From Harmonia axyridis (lineage: Eukaryota > Arthropoda > Insecta > Coleoptera > Coccinellidae): DNA of 64,000 bases. The first letter of the stretch is position 1. Each line of letters starts with the position of its first letter. The position numbers and the translations under genes are program-made. The stretch is from NCBI RefSeq assembly GCF_914767665.1, contig NC_059504.1, positions 8,682,501 through 8,746,500 of the forward strand. The letters are read 5' to 3'. This document shows positions 10,216 through 21,532 of the stretch, piece after piece. The notes under the pieces are model-generated. The model did not search any database. It worked only from the letters and a program-made list of their open reading frames with translations, and had not been told where the DNA came from.

Positions 10216-11362
10216 TTGGTGTACAGCTTTGCTTCTGCCTTTTTGCAATGGAAGACTGTAGCTGTAAGTGGTAGTCGAAATAAATAGATCATAGATGTCA
10301 AATATGTAATAAGCACATATATTTAACGCCATCGAAATATTAGTAGATTTGTGTATGCATCATAAAGTTATTCACGGTTAAATATGTCAGCTTACGAGCA
10401 AAATTCTAGTTTTGATTTTCTGCTTTAATATGGAGAAATCTGCGGCTGAGGCTCATCGAATGATCTCAAATACCTATGGGGAGGCCGCTATTAGTGAAAG
10501 AACGTGCCGATAGTGGTTTCAACACCTCAAAAAGGGTGATTTTGACGTTGAAGACCAGCATGGCGGTGGAAGAGAGAAGGTTTTCGAAGATGCAGACTTG
10601 GGGGCTTTACTTGATCAAGATTCTTGTCAAACGCAACAAAAATTGCAGGATCATTAGGAGTGGCGCAACAAGCCATTTCAAAATGCCTGAAAGTAATTGG
10701 AGTGATTCAGAAACAAGGAAATTGGGTGCCGTATGAGTTGATGCCGATAGATGTTAAACGGCGTTTGTTTGCTGATGAACAGCTGCCCGCAAGGCAAAGA
10801 GGAAAGGGATTTCTGCATCGTTCGAGATGGAGAATGGATTGTTTACGTTAATCCTAAGCGCAAAAAATCATGGGGATGTCCCGGCCAAACCGAATAATTA
10901 CGGTTTCATGTCCATGCTCAGTATCTGGCGGGACTAGCTCGGCGTAGTGTAATATGAGTTATTCAAACCGACTGAAACAATCACAGGCGATCGTTATCGA
11001 ACGCAGTTACTTCGTTTGAGCCGCACATTGAAAGACAAACGACAGCAAAACAACGAGAGAATTTTGAGAAAGTTGAAATGGGAAGTCCTACCCCACCAGC
11101 CGTATTCTCCAGACGTTGTTCTCTCGGTCTATCACTTATTTCGATCAATGGTAAACGGCCTGGCTGACCAAGAAGGAGTAAAAAATTGGATCGATTTGTA
11201 GATCGTTTCAAAAGATGACCAGTTTTTTTCAACGCGGGATTCGTACGCTGCCCGAAAGATGGGAGAAAGTACTGTCCAGCGATGGACAATACTTTGAATT
11301 AGTTTTTTACAATAAAGCCTCGAATTTCGGAAAAAAAACGGCAGAAGCAAAGTTGTGCGCTT
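10216..11362 (+). mobile_element. Mos1-like mariner with both terminal repeats
   Basis: The left terminal repeat starts at 10216 (ttggtgtacagctttgcttc) after TA (10214-10215). The right one ends about 11362 (ggcagaagcaaagttgtgcg) before TA (11363-11364). At about 1.15 kb it is shorter than a typical 1.28-kb Mos1-like element because of internal deletions. It still has both ends, so it could in principle have been mobilised in trans. Confidence 0.85.
10432..11305 (+). pseudogene. Mos1-like mariner transposase, inactivated
   Basis: From the ATG at 10432 the frame reads EKSAAEAHRMISNTYGEAAI and RTCR, then a stop in place of the W-F-Q block's expected residue, then VEDQHGGGREKVFEDA. After a frame change it reads AGSLGVAQQAISKCLKVIGV and NWVPYEL. 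The first catalytic block is degraded (the DEKW region reads in a broken frame near 10830). A deletion at about 11060 removes the whole block around the second catalytic Asp, jumping from the KDKRQQNNER region to KWEVLPHQPYSPDV. The C-terminus (LPERWEKV and DGQYFE) is readable near 11250-11300. Cannot encode an active enzyme. Confidence 0.85.
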
Positions 11363-11364
11363 TA

Positions 11365-12299
11365 GTATATTTTTTATTACAAAGGTTACAACTCATTATC
11401 TGCGATATGATTATCACAATTACTAGCATTTACTTGATATGCGCTATAGCCAAGGCTTTAGTTCAATAGTAAACGCAGGAAGGAGAAATTATAAAACCTA
11501 CTCTGAAATTTGCAGTGTTTTTCGAATTATCTTGTTCACTTTCAGAAGTTTATATCGCTTTCAAGACATCACTTAAATACCATAGAATTTTCCCATTTTC
11601 CCTTTCATTCTATTCGTCCTCGTTAAAAGCTCCATTTCCCCATACATGAATAAGTCATGCAGGAATTGACAGCTGCCTAATACTCTTGTTTAATCCCACT
11701 CATAGAAATGTACCCATATCCTCACGAAAACTCTGCACACACAGTGCAGATCATTCTCGACATCGTCTGATGCTGTTGTTTTTGTGTACGAAGAGTAGGT
11801 GAACTGTCAAGTTGATATTTTGTAGTTTTTGTTCTTGCCTTTCAGTAGGTATTTGAATACAATGGATAATGCTCTCGAATACCTATCATCAATTACTATG
11901 GGGAGTCCCAACATAATCCAAAGGGTGCGTATCTTCACTGTGGGTATTTTGTTTTCGTCGACGACCAATCGTTTGAATATTCCGTTGAATGTTTTTAACT
12001 GGATGTGGGCATATAAAAATAGTCGATCAAGACATCCGATGTCATATTTCGAATTGAATAATGACAAGGAAGAAAGGAATGAATGTGTGGAACTGAAACA
12101 ATAGGACGGATAGAGGTTTTAAATGACATAAAAAAAATAAGTGGTTTCTCGAACCCTTTTTTGGTAGGATGATGTGACAAATTTTATGAGCAGGGTTTTT
12201 TTTTTCGGATTTTCATCATATGGGCAATATCGCTGTGGGTTGAATGTTGTGTCTCTATTTCTTGAAACAATTTTATGTATTTTTCTTCAATTTTGATCA
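11365..12299. other. No recognised feature
   Basis: Open frames on both strands at 11807-12180 overlap and are not recognised. Nothing else seen. Confidence 0.5.
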
Positions 12300-12312
12300 G
12301 ATATTCTGTTCA

Positions 12313-13575
12313 ATGAAACAGCGAGTAATATCAATAATTTTCTACTTAAATATGAAGAAATCTGTAGCTGAGGCTCATCGAATGCTTTCAAATTTCTATG
12401 GTGATTCCGCTTTTAGTGGAAAAACGTGTCGAAAGTGGTTTCAACGCTTCAAGAACGGTTATTTTGACGTCGAAGGCAAGCATGACCGTGAAAGAGAGAA
12501 GGTTTCCGAAGATGCAGAAGAAGGCATTTTTTGATCAAGACTTGTGGTAACAAGAATTGGCAGGATCATTGAGAGTGATGCAACAAGTCATTTCAAAACA
12601 TTCGAAAGTGATGGGAATGATTCAGAAACAAAGAAATTGGGTGCCGTACGAATTCAAGCCGAAAGATGTTGAATGGCGTTTGTTTGCTTGTAAACAGCTG
12701 CTTGCAAGGCAAAGACAGAAGCGATATCTGCATCGCATTGTGACTAAAGAAGAATAATGGATTCATTACGATTATCCCTACCGCAGCAAATCATGGGGAT
12801 ATCCCGGCCATACTTCCACGTCGACGACCAAACCGAATATTCACGGTTCCAAGGTCATGCTCAGTATTTGGTGGGATCAGCTCGGCGTAGTGTATTATTT
12901 GTTGTTAAAACCGACTTAAACAATTCTTTTTCTTCTTCTTCTGGTACCATGATCGTTGGTCATCATGTTGGCTATCATGTTGACAACTATTGCTTTAAAA
13001 AGTTGTACTATAGATTTCCCGTACCACTGCCTCAAATTCTTCAACCACGATGTTCTCCTTCTTCCTGGACCACGCCTGCCTAGGATTTTTCCCTCCATAA
13101 TGAGATGTAAGATCTCGTATTTCTCTGGGTGCCTTATGATATGACCCAAGTATTTCAATTTGCGTCGTTTGATCGTTTTAAGTACTTCTAAACAATCACA
13201 GGCGATCGTTATCGAACGCAATTAATGCGTTTATGCCGAGCATTGAAAAACAAACGGACGCAATACAACGAGGGACATAATAAAGTGATTTTACAGCATG
13301 AAAATTCTCGACCCTATGTTGCGAAAGTGATCAAGACATACTTGGAAACGAAATGGGAAGTCCTACCCCACCCGCCGTATTCTCCAGACGTTGCTTCCTC
13401 GGACTATCACTTGTTTCGATTAATGGCCCACGGCCTGAATGACTAGCAGTTCCAGTCTTATGAAGAAGTAAAAATTGGATCGATTCGTGGATCGTTTCAA
13501 AAAATGACTAGTTTTTTCAACGCGGGATTCGTACGCTGCTCGAAAGATGGGAGAAAGTAGTGGCCAGCGGTTTTG
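12313..13575 (+). pseudogene. Mos1-like mariner transposase, frameshifted and interrupted
   Basis: In order: helix-turn-helix region to about 12534 (frame ends in a stop after GIF), MAGSLRVMQQVISKHSKVMG (12557 on), VPYEFKPKDVEWRLFACKQL, then HRIVTKEE with a stop where the first catalytic DEKW motif should be. Past the LINE the frame resumes as LMRLCRALKNKRTQ, then KVILQHENSRPYVAKV, where the second catalytic Asp (His-Asp-Asn) has become Glu (HEN). YSPDVASSDYHLFRLM follows, with the third catalytic Asp retained, and then the C-terminal Glu-Arg-Trp-Glu block in another frame. Inactive by several independent defects. Confidence 0.85.
12925..13188 (-). pseudogene. 5'-truncated LINE fragment nested in the mariner
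   Basis: The minus-strand frame contains RRKLKYLGHIIRHPEKYEIL, then GRRGPGRRRTSWLKNLRQW, the same C-terminal reverse transcriptase region as the LINE at 4713-5266, and ends in a run of aga/aag repeats on the minus strand (plus-strand tttttcttcttcttc at 12927 on). The mariner target taaacaat is duplicated at 12917-12924 and 13189-13196. Only about 264 bp inserted, so this is severely 5'-truncated. Confidence 0.85.
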
Positions 13576-13655
13576 AATCATAATTGTATAACCAGTTTTT
13601 TACAATATAGCTTCGAATTTCGGAAAATAACGGCGGAAGCGAAGTCGTTCGCCTA

Positions 13656-14492
13656 TGTATTTCAGCTTAATAGAAAATATCGAATAATATCATGATCTTA
13701 ACTTTCAGAATTCAAATAGACCCACCCAGTTCTCCAGATACGTCTAATAGGCATCACTTGAACTTGGGACACTCTGTATTATACAAAATATGCTTATGCA
13801 ATTTCCATTTCTTTATTTATGCATTTTCATGAGTCAATTAAAAGGCAATTTATTGTATTCCAACTAATAATCTCCAAAAGTTCAAAATTCTCAAAATTCC
13901 GGAATATCTTTTGACGAATCACAATCATTACCATATGGGGTCTGAAAGATACGTTTGGCCAAATTCCCCAGCCGCCGCAGAGCGTGAGAAATAATCCGTT
14001 CCACTCAAGGAAAACTCGATTTGCATCAGAACTAGGGAGAAATATAAAATTCCGGAATTAGGGCCACACTTGCATGGCTACGAAGTTCGCTGAAATTTTA
14101 TTTTTCGGGCAGATACGTCTGCTTTTGTCGCCGTAGCCTGCACAAAGCCTATTTAGAGAGGTTTTGCTCATTTAATCCGTAAAGTGGATTCAAATCTCAC
14201 CCCTAATGCCCTCGGTGGCGAAGAGGCGGCAACGGTTACGGGGATTTTTGGAAGATGGGGTTGTTTTGAAACAAAACATGTAACTGGAGTGCGAAAGTCG
14301 GCGAGAAAATATTCATATATGATATTGTTTCAAACTGTTGGAGCTTGGGGAATTTCTGTTTTTGTGCCATTGGGATGCGGCAACATCAATGGAAGGTTCA
14401 TTCTTTGTGTTAAATGCATTTTTCCTTTCCTTTATATTACTTTATTCTTGATATTTTCAATAAAAGACAATGGAATATTTAAACGGTTTTCC
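13656..14492. other. Single-copy segment, GC-richer at about 13960-14270
   Basis: The stretch around 13960-14270 has many CpGs (gccgccgcagagcg, ctcggtggcgaagaggcggc). A 103-codon frame at 14184-14495 runs into the next transposon end and is not recognised. No other feature seen. Confidence 0.4.
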
Positions 14493-14494
14493 TA

Positions 14495-15427
14495 ACGGGT
14501 GTTTTTTTTTCGAGGTATATAACTTTAAGTTGGGATTACTGTTCAAGATGGCCACCGATTTAACAACTGTCAAGTGCTTTTTTCTCAGTTTGCTTTGATA
14601 ATTCATCATGACTAGACTCAAGCCTGAACAACGCTAGCAAATAGTGCAATTTTATTTCGAAAATAATGGTTCTGTGCGGAATACGTATCGCGCACTACGT
14701 CCATTTCATTTTGTTTAGCGATGAAGCGCACTTCTGGTTGAATGGCTACGTCCACAAACAAAACTGCCGCATTTGGAGTGAAAATAATCCTCAAGTGTAT
14801 GTCGAAACACCGTTAAATCCAGAAAAACTGACTGTTTGGTGCGCTTTATGGGCTAGTGGAATCATTGGTACGTACTTCTTCAAAATGGCCAGAACGTTAC
14901 AGTCAATGGTGATCGGTATAGAGCCATGATTATAACTTTTCATTCCTGAATTGAACAACCATGATGTCCAGGAGCTGTGGTTCCAAGAAGACGGCGCAAA
15001 ATGTCACACAGCTCGTGCCACAATCGATTCATTGAAAGACACGTTTGGTGACCGCCTAATTTCACGTTTTGGACCTGTGAATTGGCCTCCAAGATCTAGT
15101 GATTGAACACCGTTAGACTACTTTGTGTGCGGCTATGTAAAGTCATTGGTCTATGCGGATAAGCCACAAACCCTTGACCATTTGGAAGACAACATTCGCC
15201 GTGTTATTGCCGATATACGGCCACAAATGTTGGAAAAAGTAATCGAAAATTGGACGTCCAGATTGGACTACATCCGAGCCAGCCGTGGCGGTCATATGCC
15301 AGAAATCATATTTAAAATGTAATGCCACAAGATTATCTTGCGGATAAATAAAATTCATGTCAATCGAATAATCCATCGTTGTTTTATTGCAATTTAAAGT
15401 TCTATAGCTCTAAAAAAAAACACCCTT
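14495..15427 (+). mobile_element. DD41D-type mariner, internally deleted, both ends present
   Basis: Terminal repeats acgggtgttttttttt (14495 on) and aaaaaaaaacacccttt (to 15427), each next to TA (14493-14494 and 15428-15429). Length about 933 bp against roughly 1.2 kb expected for a full element. The subterminal parts also pair (ataactttaagttg against caatttaaagttctat). It carries the transposase relic described in the next entry. Confidence 0.85.
14609..15322 (+). pseudogene. DD41D-type mariner transposase with a large internal deletion
   Basis: The ATG at 14609 reads MTRLKPEQR, a stop, then QIVQFYFENNGSVRNTYRAL and RPF fused directly to HFVLFSDEAHFWLNGYVHKQ. The DNA-binding domain between these points (about 100 residues) is missing. 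First catalytic Asp: FSDEA. Then PLNPEKLTVWCALWA; a frameshift; FQEDGAKCHTAR (second Asp, EDG); NWPPRSSD, a stop, TPLDYFVCGYVKS (third Asp in LDY) and RGGHMPEIIFKM at the C-terminus. Using the intact copy at 16204-17083, the spacing from the second to the third Asp is 41 residues, placing the element in the DD41D group of the IS630-Tc1-mariner superfamily. Multiple stops; inactive. Confidence 0.85.
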
Positions 15428-15429
15428 TA

Positions 15430-16201
15430 GAACGACGAAAATTCAACTTCATAATGTCTGTCTTACTGACCCCCTTGACCATTATGGTGAAAAATTCGAA
15501 CAAGCAATTTTCACAGCATCCTATGAATGCCAAATTTTTAAAATTTTCGGAGAAAATGAAACATGTTCTTGCTCAGTATATCTGAGAGTGTGAATGCTAA
15601 CAATATAGAAATTGTATTGAAAACACTTCATCGATTTAATGCGATTTAACGAATTGACAAAACATAAACGTACCAACAATAACCCGATAAAAATTACATA
15701 AAATATTCAGGAAATGAAAAAATAAAAAGTCGATATTTTATGGTTATTCGACAAACGTGAATGAAATGCAATGAAAGGAGTAAACACAACAATCACTATC
15801 TGCTTGCAGTCCCCCTTATATGGAATGTCCTGCTGTGATTTCTATTAATACCAACAGAAATTTCCCTGTACGTATAATACGCAATAAACAATCAATTCGC
15901 AAAGGAAAATGGGGATTGAATCCATTCACAGGCCTACTATTCAAAAAGCCATAATTCACGTCTCCCTTCTAGATGTCGAACTGTAATTTCATATAGGCCG
16001 AATATCTATAGATTTTACTTTGTTCGTGGTTTCAGGTAAATAATTGTGAGCCTTTTCACTGATTCATTGGCAGAGGTATATTATATTTCAACACTGTTGT
16101 GTGGGCACAATGGATACCTGTGAATTTCTTTTATTTGGGTCAATGATGGGTTTGAGCGATGAAGCTTCAGACTTTGGTCAGAAACAAAAAGTTTGTGTTT
16201 A
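15430..16201. other. Spacer between two oppositely oriented DD41D copies
   Basis: Single-copy-looking sequence of about 770 bp. No gene recognised. An open frame at 15379-15585 is partly inside the transposon end and is not supported. Confidence 0.5.
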
Positions 16202-16203
16202 TA

Positions 16204-17083
16204 AACGGTGTTTTTTTTTAGAGCTATAGAACTTTAAATTGCAATAAAACAACGATGGATTATTCGATTGACATGAATTTTATTCATCCGCAAGATAATC
16301 TTGTGGCATTACATTATAAATATGATTTCTGGCATATGACCGCCACGGCTGGCTCGGATGTAGTCCAATCTGGACGTCCAATTTTCGATGACTTTTTCCA
16401 ACATTTGTGGCCGTATATCGGCAATAACACGGCGAATGTTGTCTTCCAAATTGTCAAGGGTTTGTGGCTTATCCGCAGAGACCAATGACTTTACATAGCC
16501 CCACAGAAAGTAGTCTAGCGGTGTTAAATCACAAGATCTTGGAGGCCAATTCACAGGTCCAAAACATGAAATTAGGCGGTCACCAAACGTGTCTTTCAAT
16601 AAATCGATTGTGACACGAGCGGTGTGACATGTTGCGCCGTCTTGTTGCAACCACAGCTCCTGGACATCATGGTTGTTCAATTCAAGAATGAAAAAGTTAG
16701 TAATCATGGCTCTATACCGATCACCATTGACTGTAACGTTCTGGCCGTCATCGTTTTTGAAGAAGTACGGACCAATGATTCCACCAGCCCATAAAGCGCA
16801 CCAAACAGTCAGTTTTTCTGGATGTAACGGTGTTTCGACATACACTTGAGGATTAGCTTAACTCCATAATGCGGCAGTTTTGTTTGTTGACGTAGCCATT
16901 CAACCAGAAGTGCGCTTCATCGCTAAACAAAATGAAATGGACGTAGTGCGCGATAAGTATTCCGCACAGAACCATTATTGCCAAACCAAACTGAGAATGA
17001 ATCACTTGACAGCTGTTAAATCGGTCGCCATCTTGAACAGTAATGCCAACTTAAAGTTTAATACCTCGAAAAAAAACACCCTT
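16204..17083 (-). mobile_element. DD41D-type mariner, same deletion as 14495-15427, inverted
   Basis: Ends aacggtgtttttttttag (16204 on, after TA) and aaaaaaaacaccctt (to 17083, before TA 17084-17085). About 880 bp. It shares the fusion of the TYRALRPF part to HFVLFSDEAHFW seen at 14609-15322, so both copies descend from one deleted parent. In addition it lacks the first part of the N-terminus. Confidence 0.85.
16309..16845 (-). pseudogene. DD41D transposase C-terminal half, open frame of 178 codons
   Basis: The frame is open from about 16845 to the stop near 16309. Motifs in order: VETPLHPEKLTVWCALWAGG, IIGPYFFKNDDGQNVTVNGD, LQQDGATCHTARVTID (second catalytic Asp), NWPPRSCDLTPLDYFLWGYV (third catalytic Asp), and the C-terminal RGGHMPEIIF. 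Counting from the Asp of QDG to the Asp of LDY gives 41 intervening residues. The first catalytic region (FSDEA) is present upstream on the same strand (about 16900) but is separated by frameshifts and a stop near 16855. This is the best-preserved transposase stretch in the window, yet it cannot make a complete enzyme. Confidence 0.85.
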
Positions 17084-17085
17084 TA

Positions 17086-18720
17086 TTTCGAATGATCCTT
17101 GTATTATAGGACATCAAATGAACAAATTCATTCATCAGGTTTTACTGTTGTTAGATACTTGTTTTTATTATTATATTTATTTTGTTTGTTGATGAGGAAA
17201 ATTTGTCAATGTTTTTTTACCGATACTGTCCTAGGCCTCCAAAATGCTTGAAGCTTGAACGAGGAGAACCAGTTGTGTTTACTGTAAGCTTTGTTACTGT
17301 GTCCAATCGCCACGTAGCGCTGCTAATTTTTTACCAAATGATCCTCTGTAATTAGTAAATTTCATTCTTGATCTTCGTTGTAAAAATAATGAATCCTAGC
17401 CCGTAGAACTGATAATATCATCATCCATCCAATGGTTCTGGAGTTATACTGGGTGTTTCGATCTCCTTAGATGTCGTTGAAATTTTATATGTATAGGAAA
17501 TTCATAAATTGGAGTGAGCTATCTGAAAACGTGTGTTGCAGCTTATTCGCCTACAAGGTAAAACAAATCAAGTGATTCTCATCTTTGAAGAAATCAAATA
17601 CGGTGAAAATAAAGATCTCTAAAAATATGATAACCGTTGATGTTTTCACCCACACAGAAAATTTATTATTTTACTATCCCATTATTTCTAAGATCGATAA
17701 AACTCTTCAGAAACTAAGATTGTTCCAGTTTATATTATAAGAATCTCATCAACTCCCCCAGGTGACAGGTTTCTTGTACTCATGAACTGTTTTGCGATAA
17801 CTTCAAAGTTTATGGATGTGGTAAACTAAAAGTCGTAAAGATCTTTGCGACAAGAAATTGGCAATTTGGAGGAGGAAATTCATATGAATATTTGATTTTA
17901 GATAAGGCATCATAAATAATTATCAATATACCAAGAAACTAACTACATATATTTGAAGAGAAATAAATATTTTTTTTAAAATAATGTTTGGGATTGTGTG
18001 AACAGTAACAGTTTCAAAGAAGTATTTATTCTGAAAAATTTCACGCTTTCTTGCAAAATTGCGATTGATTCGTTGCTTGAGTGGCACGTAGCGCCATCCT
18101 ATTGAAAAAAATCTTTCCATTCTGAATGAAAGCTCGTAATGGAAAACCCTTTTTTAGTTCTCTTGGCATCGACACTTTCACCCAGACAATTTAAAATTTG
18201 TAGGTTTCCTGGATAGAATGTTGTGCGAATTAATGATTATTAATTATTTTTCATAATATATCTCCTCAAATATTTACCACAGTCCCCCCAGATTAAATCG
18301 TTTTTTATAGATCGAGCTTTCATCTGAAACATATCGAAATTTCAAGTCCGTATCTTGCCGCAAAGAGAGGTGGCAGCCTAGAGAATATGGACAAATTTTT
18401 TTTGTAAATTTCAGTTTACAAGCTATTATTTCCGAAATAATGGACTAATCGCCCAACTGAGAGCATTATCGTGATCTACGTTATCGAACCAATTGATAGT
18501 ATTCTATTGAATTATCACGTAGGAACTTTTCGTTGAAAAAAATTAACACTAACTTTTGGAAAAATCTGTAAAATTTTTTCACAACCTATTTCTTCTGACA
18601 AAGGACCAATTAAAAAAATTATACAAATTGAATGATTCTCCTTTTTTAAAGTGGAGTAACCCCTCTATGTGTCTACTTTAGTTATTCCATTGTGTATGAT
18701 ATCAAAAAAAAAAATAAGTT
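17086..18720. other. No gene recognised
   Basis: A tactgggtgtttcg stretch at about 17450 resembles the tacagggtg repeat ends seen elsewhere. Otherwise AT-rich, with no recognisable gene, RNA or repeat. Confidence 0.45.
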
Positions 18721-18724
18721 GATC

Positions 18725-18931
18725 TCCAAAACAGCGCTAGTAGGCGAGTTATGAAAATTCTTTATTCCAGTCCAGTTTTTATAATTTTGACTCGTTATCT
18801 CACGAAAACTAAGAAATTCAATAAAAATGAGGAAAGCAGTGCTTTCCTCATCTTTTTTCGATGTTCTATTTATACACAGAAAATCAGACTTTCGTTTCAA
18901 AACATCACTAGTAGGTAAGCCATGAAAATTC
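18725..18931. repeat. Diverged tandem duplication around a perfect hairpin
   Basis: About 18725-18762 (ccaaaacagcgctagtaggc) and 18893-18931 (tcaaaacatcactagtaggt) are direct repeats about 168 bp apart, each followed by a similar (g)tatgaaaattc/catgaaaattc string. A perfect hairpin lies between them. Confidence 0.6.
18827..18851. repeat. Perfect hairpin, 12-bp arms, 1-nt spacer
   Basis: atgaggaaagca, g, then the exact reverse complement tgctttcctcat. Confidence 0.9.
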
Positions 18932-19089
18932 GCAAGTTTGGGTTCAAGATTCAAACCTACCCTACACAAAGTTCCTTGCTCCTTCCTAGCTAAACTTAGC
19001 GAAAAAGTATCAGCCATAGTTTTACCTAAATTAAACAAATTCGAAAGCTCAACCCACATCGAAATCTTTCAGGTACCAGTTTCTTCAGT

Positions 19090-19517
19090 CACCCAGGTCA
19101 TAGTTCTTCGCAGAATTTCCCTCAGATCCCTTTTTTTCAGCACACCAAACGAGCCCTGCTTCCAGACTACGAAATGCAGAAGCGAATAGAATAAAAGTTA
19201 ACCGCCCGGTCATGCTCCTAAAACGAATAGGGAAGCGCTTTGCTCTGAACACTCTGACGAAGAGCTTTAGTTCGGAACGAAACTCTGTGGAGAGCAGAGC
19301 GTATAACACCTCCGACGCCGCTGGTGCCGCGCATTCACGTTCGATCTCTGTTTACATTTTGTTTACGACAAAATCTAGAACTACCCGAAAATCACTTGTG
19401 AATTTTATATTATTTTGTGTTCGATATTGATACGTTTCTGTGGTTGGTTTTGACAGAAGTGGTAATTTCAGTGACTTCGATTTTGGGATTTACGCTTGGA
19501 TTTACTTTGATTCTGAG
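19090..19517 (+). promoter_or_regulatory. Possible promoter and 5' untranslated exon
   Basis: A CpG-bearing block (gacgccgctggtgccgcgc at about 19313) is followed by a stretch ending gattctgag and then gtaaat, a fair splice donor (exon end 19517). An initiator-like ttcagtgac is at about 19468. No coding region follows nearby. This rests on composition and weak motifs only; it could equally be unrelated single-copy DNA. Confidence 0.2.
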
Positions 19518-21531
19518 GTAAATTGATGATAGATTTAGTTATGGAATGTTTCAAAGAAAATCTGAAGAGATAATCGAATTCAATCTTGCTTTTGAATGAA
19601 GAAGAATTTGTTTCCAAAGTAATAATAGTAATGAAGGTTGTGTTTTCTTTTAGGAAACAACGAAGAAATTGATAAATATCAAACGAAACAATAAAGTCAT
19701 TGACATCTCTGTTGTGGTTTATATCAAGAATAAATTAAGAAGTTGATGAATATCGTATCAAATTGAAAATGCCATAGAAGTTTACCTTTCATCCTGTTTG
19801 AAACTATGCATACGTAATAATGAAGTATAAGATCCTTCTTTTACATCAAAACTAAACTGAACTGAAGTTTGGTAGCTTCAATTCCTATTCATAAAATTTT
19901 TCTACGAAATCTCACATGAAGCTTCACTGTAATTTCACAATCGAATTGTAGATTTCTGATGGATTGTATCAGTCATTTTCAAAGTGACATGCCATGAAAA
20001 AAATTACTGGGTGATGCATTTGTCATTGCTTTTGGAGCAATTATCTTGCATAAATGGGAAGCATAGAAAATATGTGCCATTATGAATTTGTATCCGATCA
20101 TTGATGCTTTCAAATTTTGGAATCGATCTTTTATTTAAATTTATATATAAAAATGAATGATTCATTTTCTAACTGTGAATTCGATAGTATATGAAATCAT
20201 ATACTTGCATCCTACATTTCTTCGACTTCCTTTGCAAATAACCGCAAAAAATCGAAACAAATCAGTCCATTTTTTGAGATACCAAGATCCTATCATTCGA
20301 AGTGTCATCAGATCAAAAAAACTGATCAATTTTTTCATGAGTAAAAATTTCAAGGCTGAGAATTAGGTGAAGATAGTTGTCCAAATGGAAGCCTTAATTC
20401 CTTTACAATAAAAATACTGAAACATTTCTTGTTTGTAACGTCAAGAGTGAAGATGATATCTTGTGTTATCTCGTGTTTTATCAACATTATATGAACCCCT
20501 CAGATCTATTCACAGAGATAGATCCAATTGAATGCACCAAGGGTTCAAGTAATGTTCCGAAGAAAATCATCGAAAATCTGCTTAGGTACCTATATCATGT
20601 GTTTAAATCTCATAACGTTTTATATTGAGTTTATAACGAACATAAGTTGTATTAAAATCCGAAATATTCCTTCAGGCATCAAAAACTGTTGATATCATGT
20701 AGTACCAACCAGCACGTACTTCAAGAATCAACATAGATGAAGCGGAAAGAATATACGCAAGAATATCTGAACGATTTTTTTTTCTAATCTTGTATTGTAA
20801 TGAACTACCTGCGAAACTCAATCTGTATCATGCACCAAGACCCAAGCAACGTTATTTTGAAATGGATCTCTCAAGGCGAAGCATAACAAAGCGCCTTGCT
20901 TGAGGTGCCGCATTACTTCTAGTTTACATATATGGTGGCTCAAATTTATTGATATTCCATAAAAATATAATTGAATTACCATTAGGGATCACTATGCCGA
21001 AGTACCTTGCGTAACAATAACTATTGTCCGCTATTCAAATAGAAACTCGAATAGAAACTAATGAGTTGAAGTATTTGAAAGAATAACGAGAAGATTTTAT
21101 TTGCCTCAGGGTTTTTCTTAACAGTCTGGGCTGAGTTGTAGAAGGCGCCAATTCATTATAATAATTGTTCTTGATATCGGCTGGAATGGGTTACGAAACG
21201 AAATAATTCGTTCAAGGGAATGTGTTAAAAAATCAATCTGACTGAGGTGGATTACTATCCTGACTTACGAAAGGTATAATAATCATTCTAACTATGAATC
21301 GATCTCTTCTTCTAGATCTGATGTTTGAGGTTGATTGCGAATTGAAATTCTATAATTTTACATGAGTATCTTATGGAGTACCTTCTATTCCATAGTTGTA
21401 AATTTACATTTATACCTTCATTTAATTGTATTTATGGTACGTGTGCGAATTGAACTCTGAAATATATGTTTTTCAAATAGGCGCAAGTTTCTGAAATTTA
21501 TTACTCAAAATAAATATCTACATAGAGACTA
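19518..21531. other. No recognised feature
   Basis: AT-rich single-copy-looking sequence. A short imperfect hairpin (ctcaaggcg … cgccttgcttgag) lies at about 20870-20910. Nothing else seen. Confidence 0.5.
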
Positions 21532-21532
21532 T

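Larger units (their letters stand above)
12300..13653 (+). mobile_element. Mos1-like mariner interrupted by a LINE fragment
   Basis: A probable start codon at 12313 (MKQRVI) precedes KKSVAEAHRMLSNF and TCRKWFQRFKNGYFDVEG. The right terminal repeat reads aacggcggaagcgaagtcgt and ends about 13653 before TA (13654-13655). The left terminal repeat is not recognisable. A LINE fragment (12925-13188) splits the transposase. The rest is collinear with the copy at 10216-11362 and keeps the part that copy lost. Confidence 0.8.

Noticed and set aside
18935..18960. tRNA B-box-like string gggttcaagattcaaacc
   Set aside because: No A box or cloverleaf could be drawn around it. The similar string at 14183 also failed.
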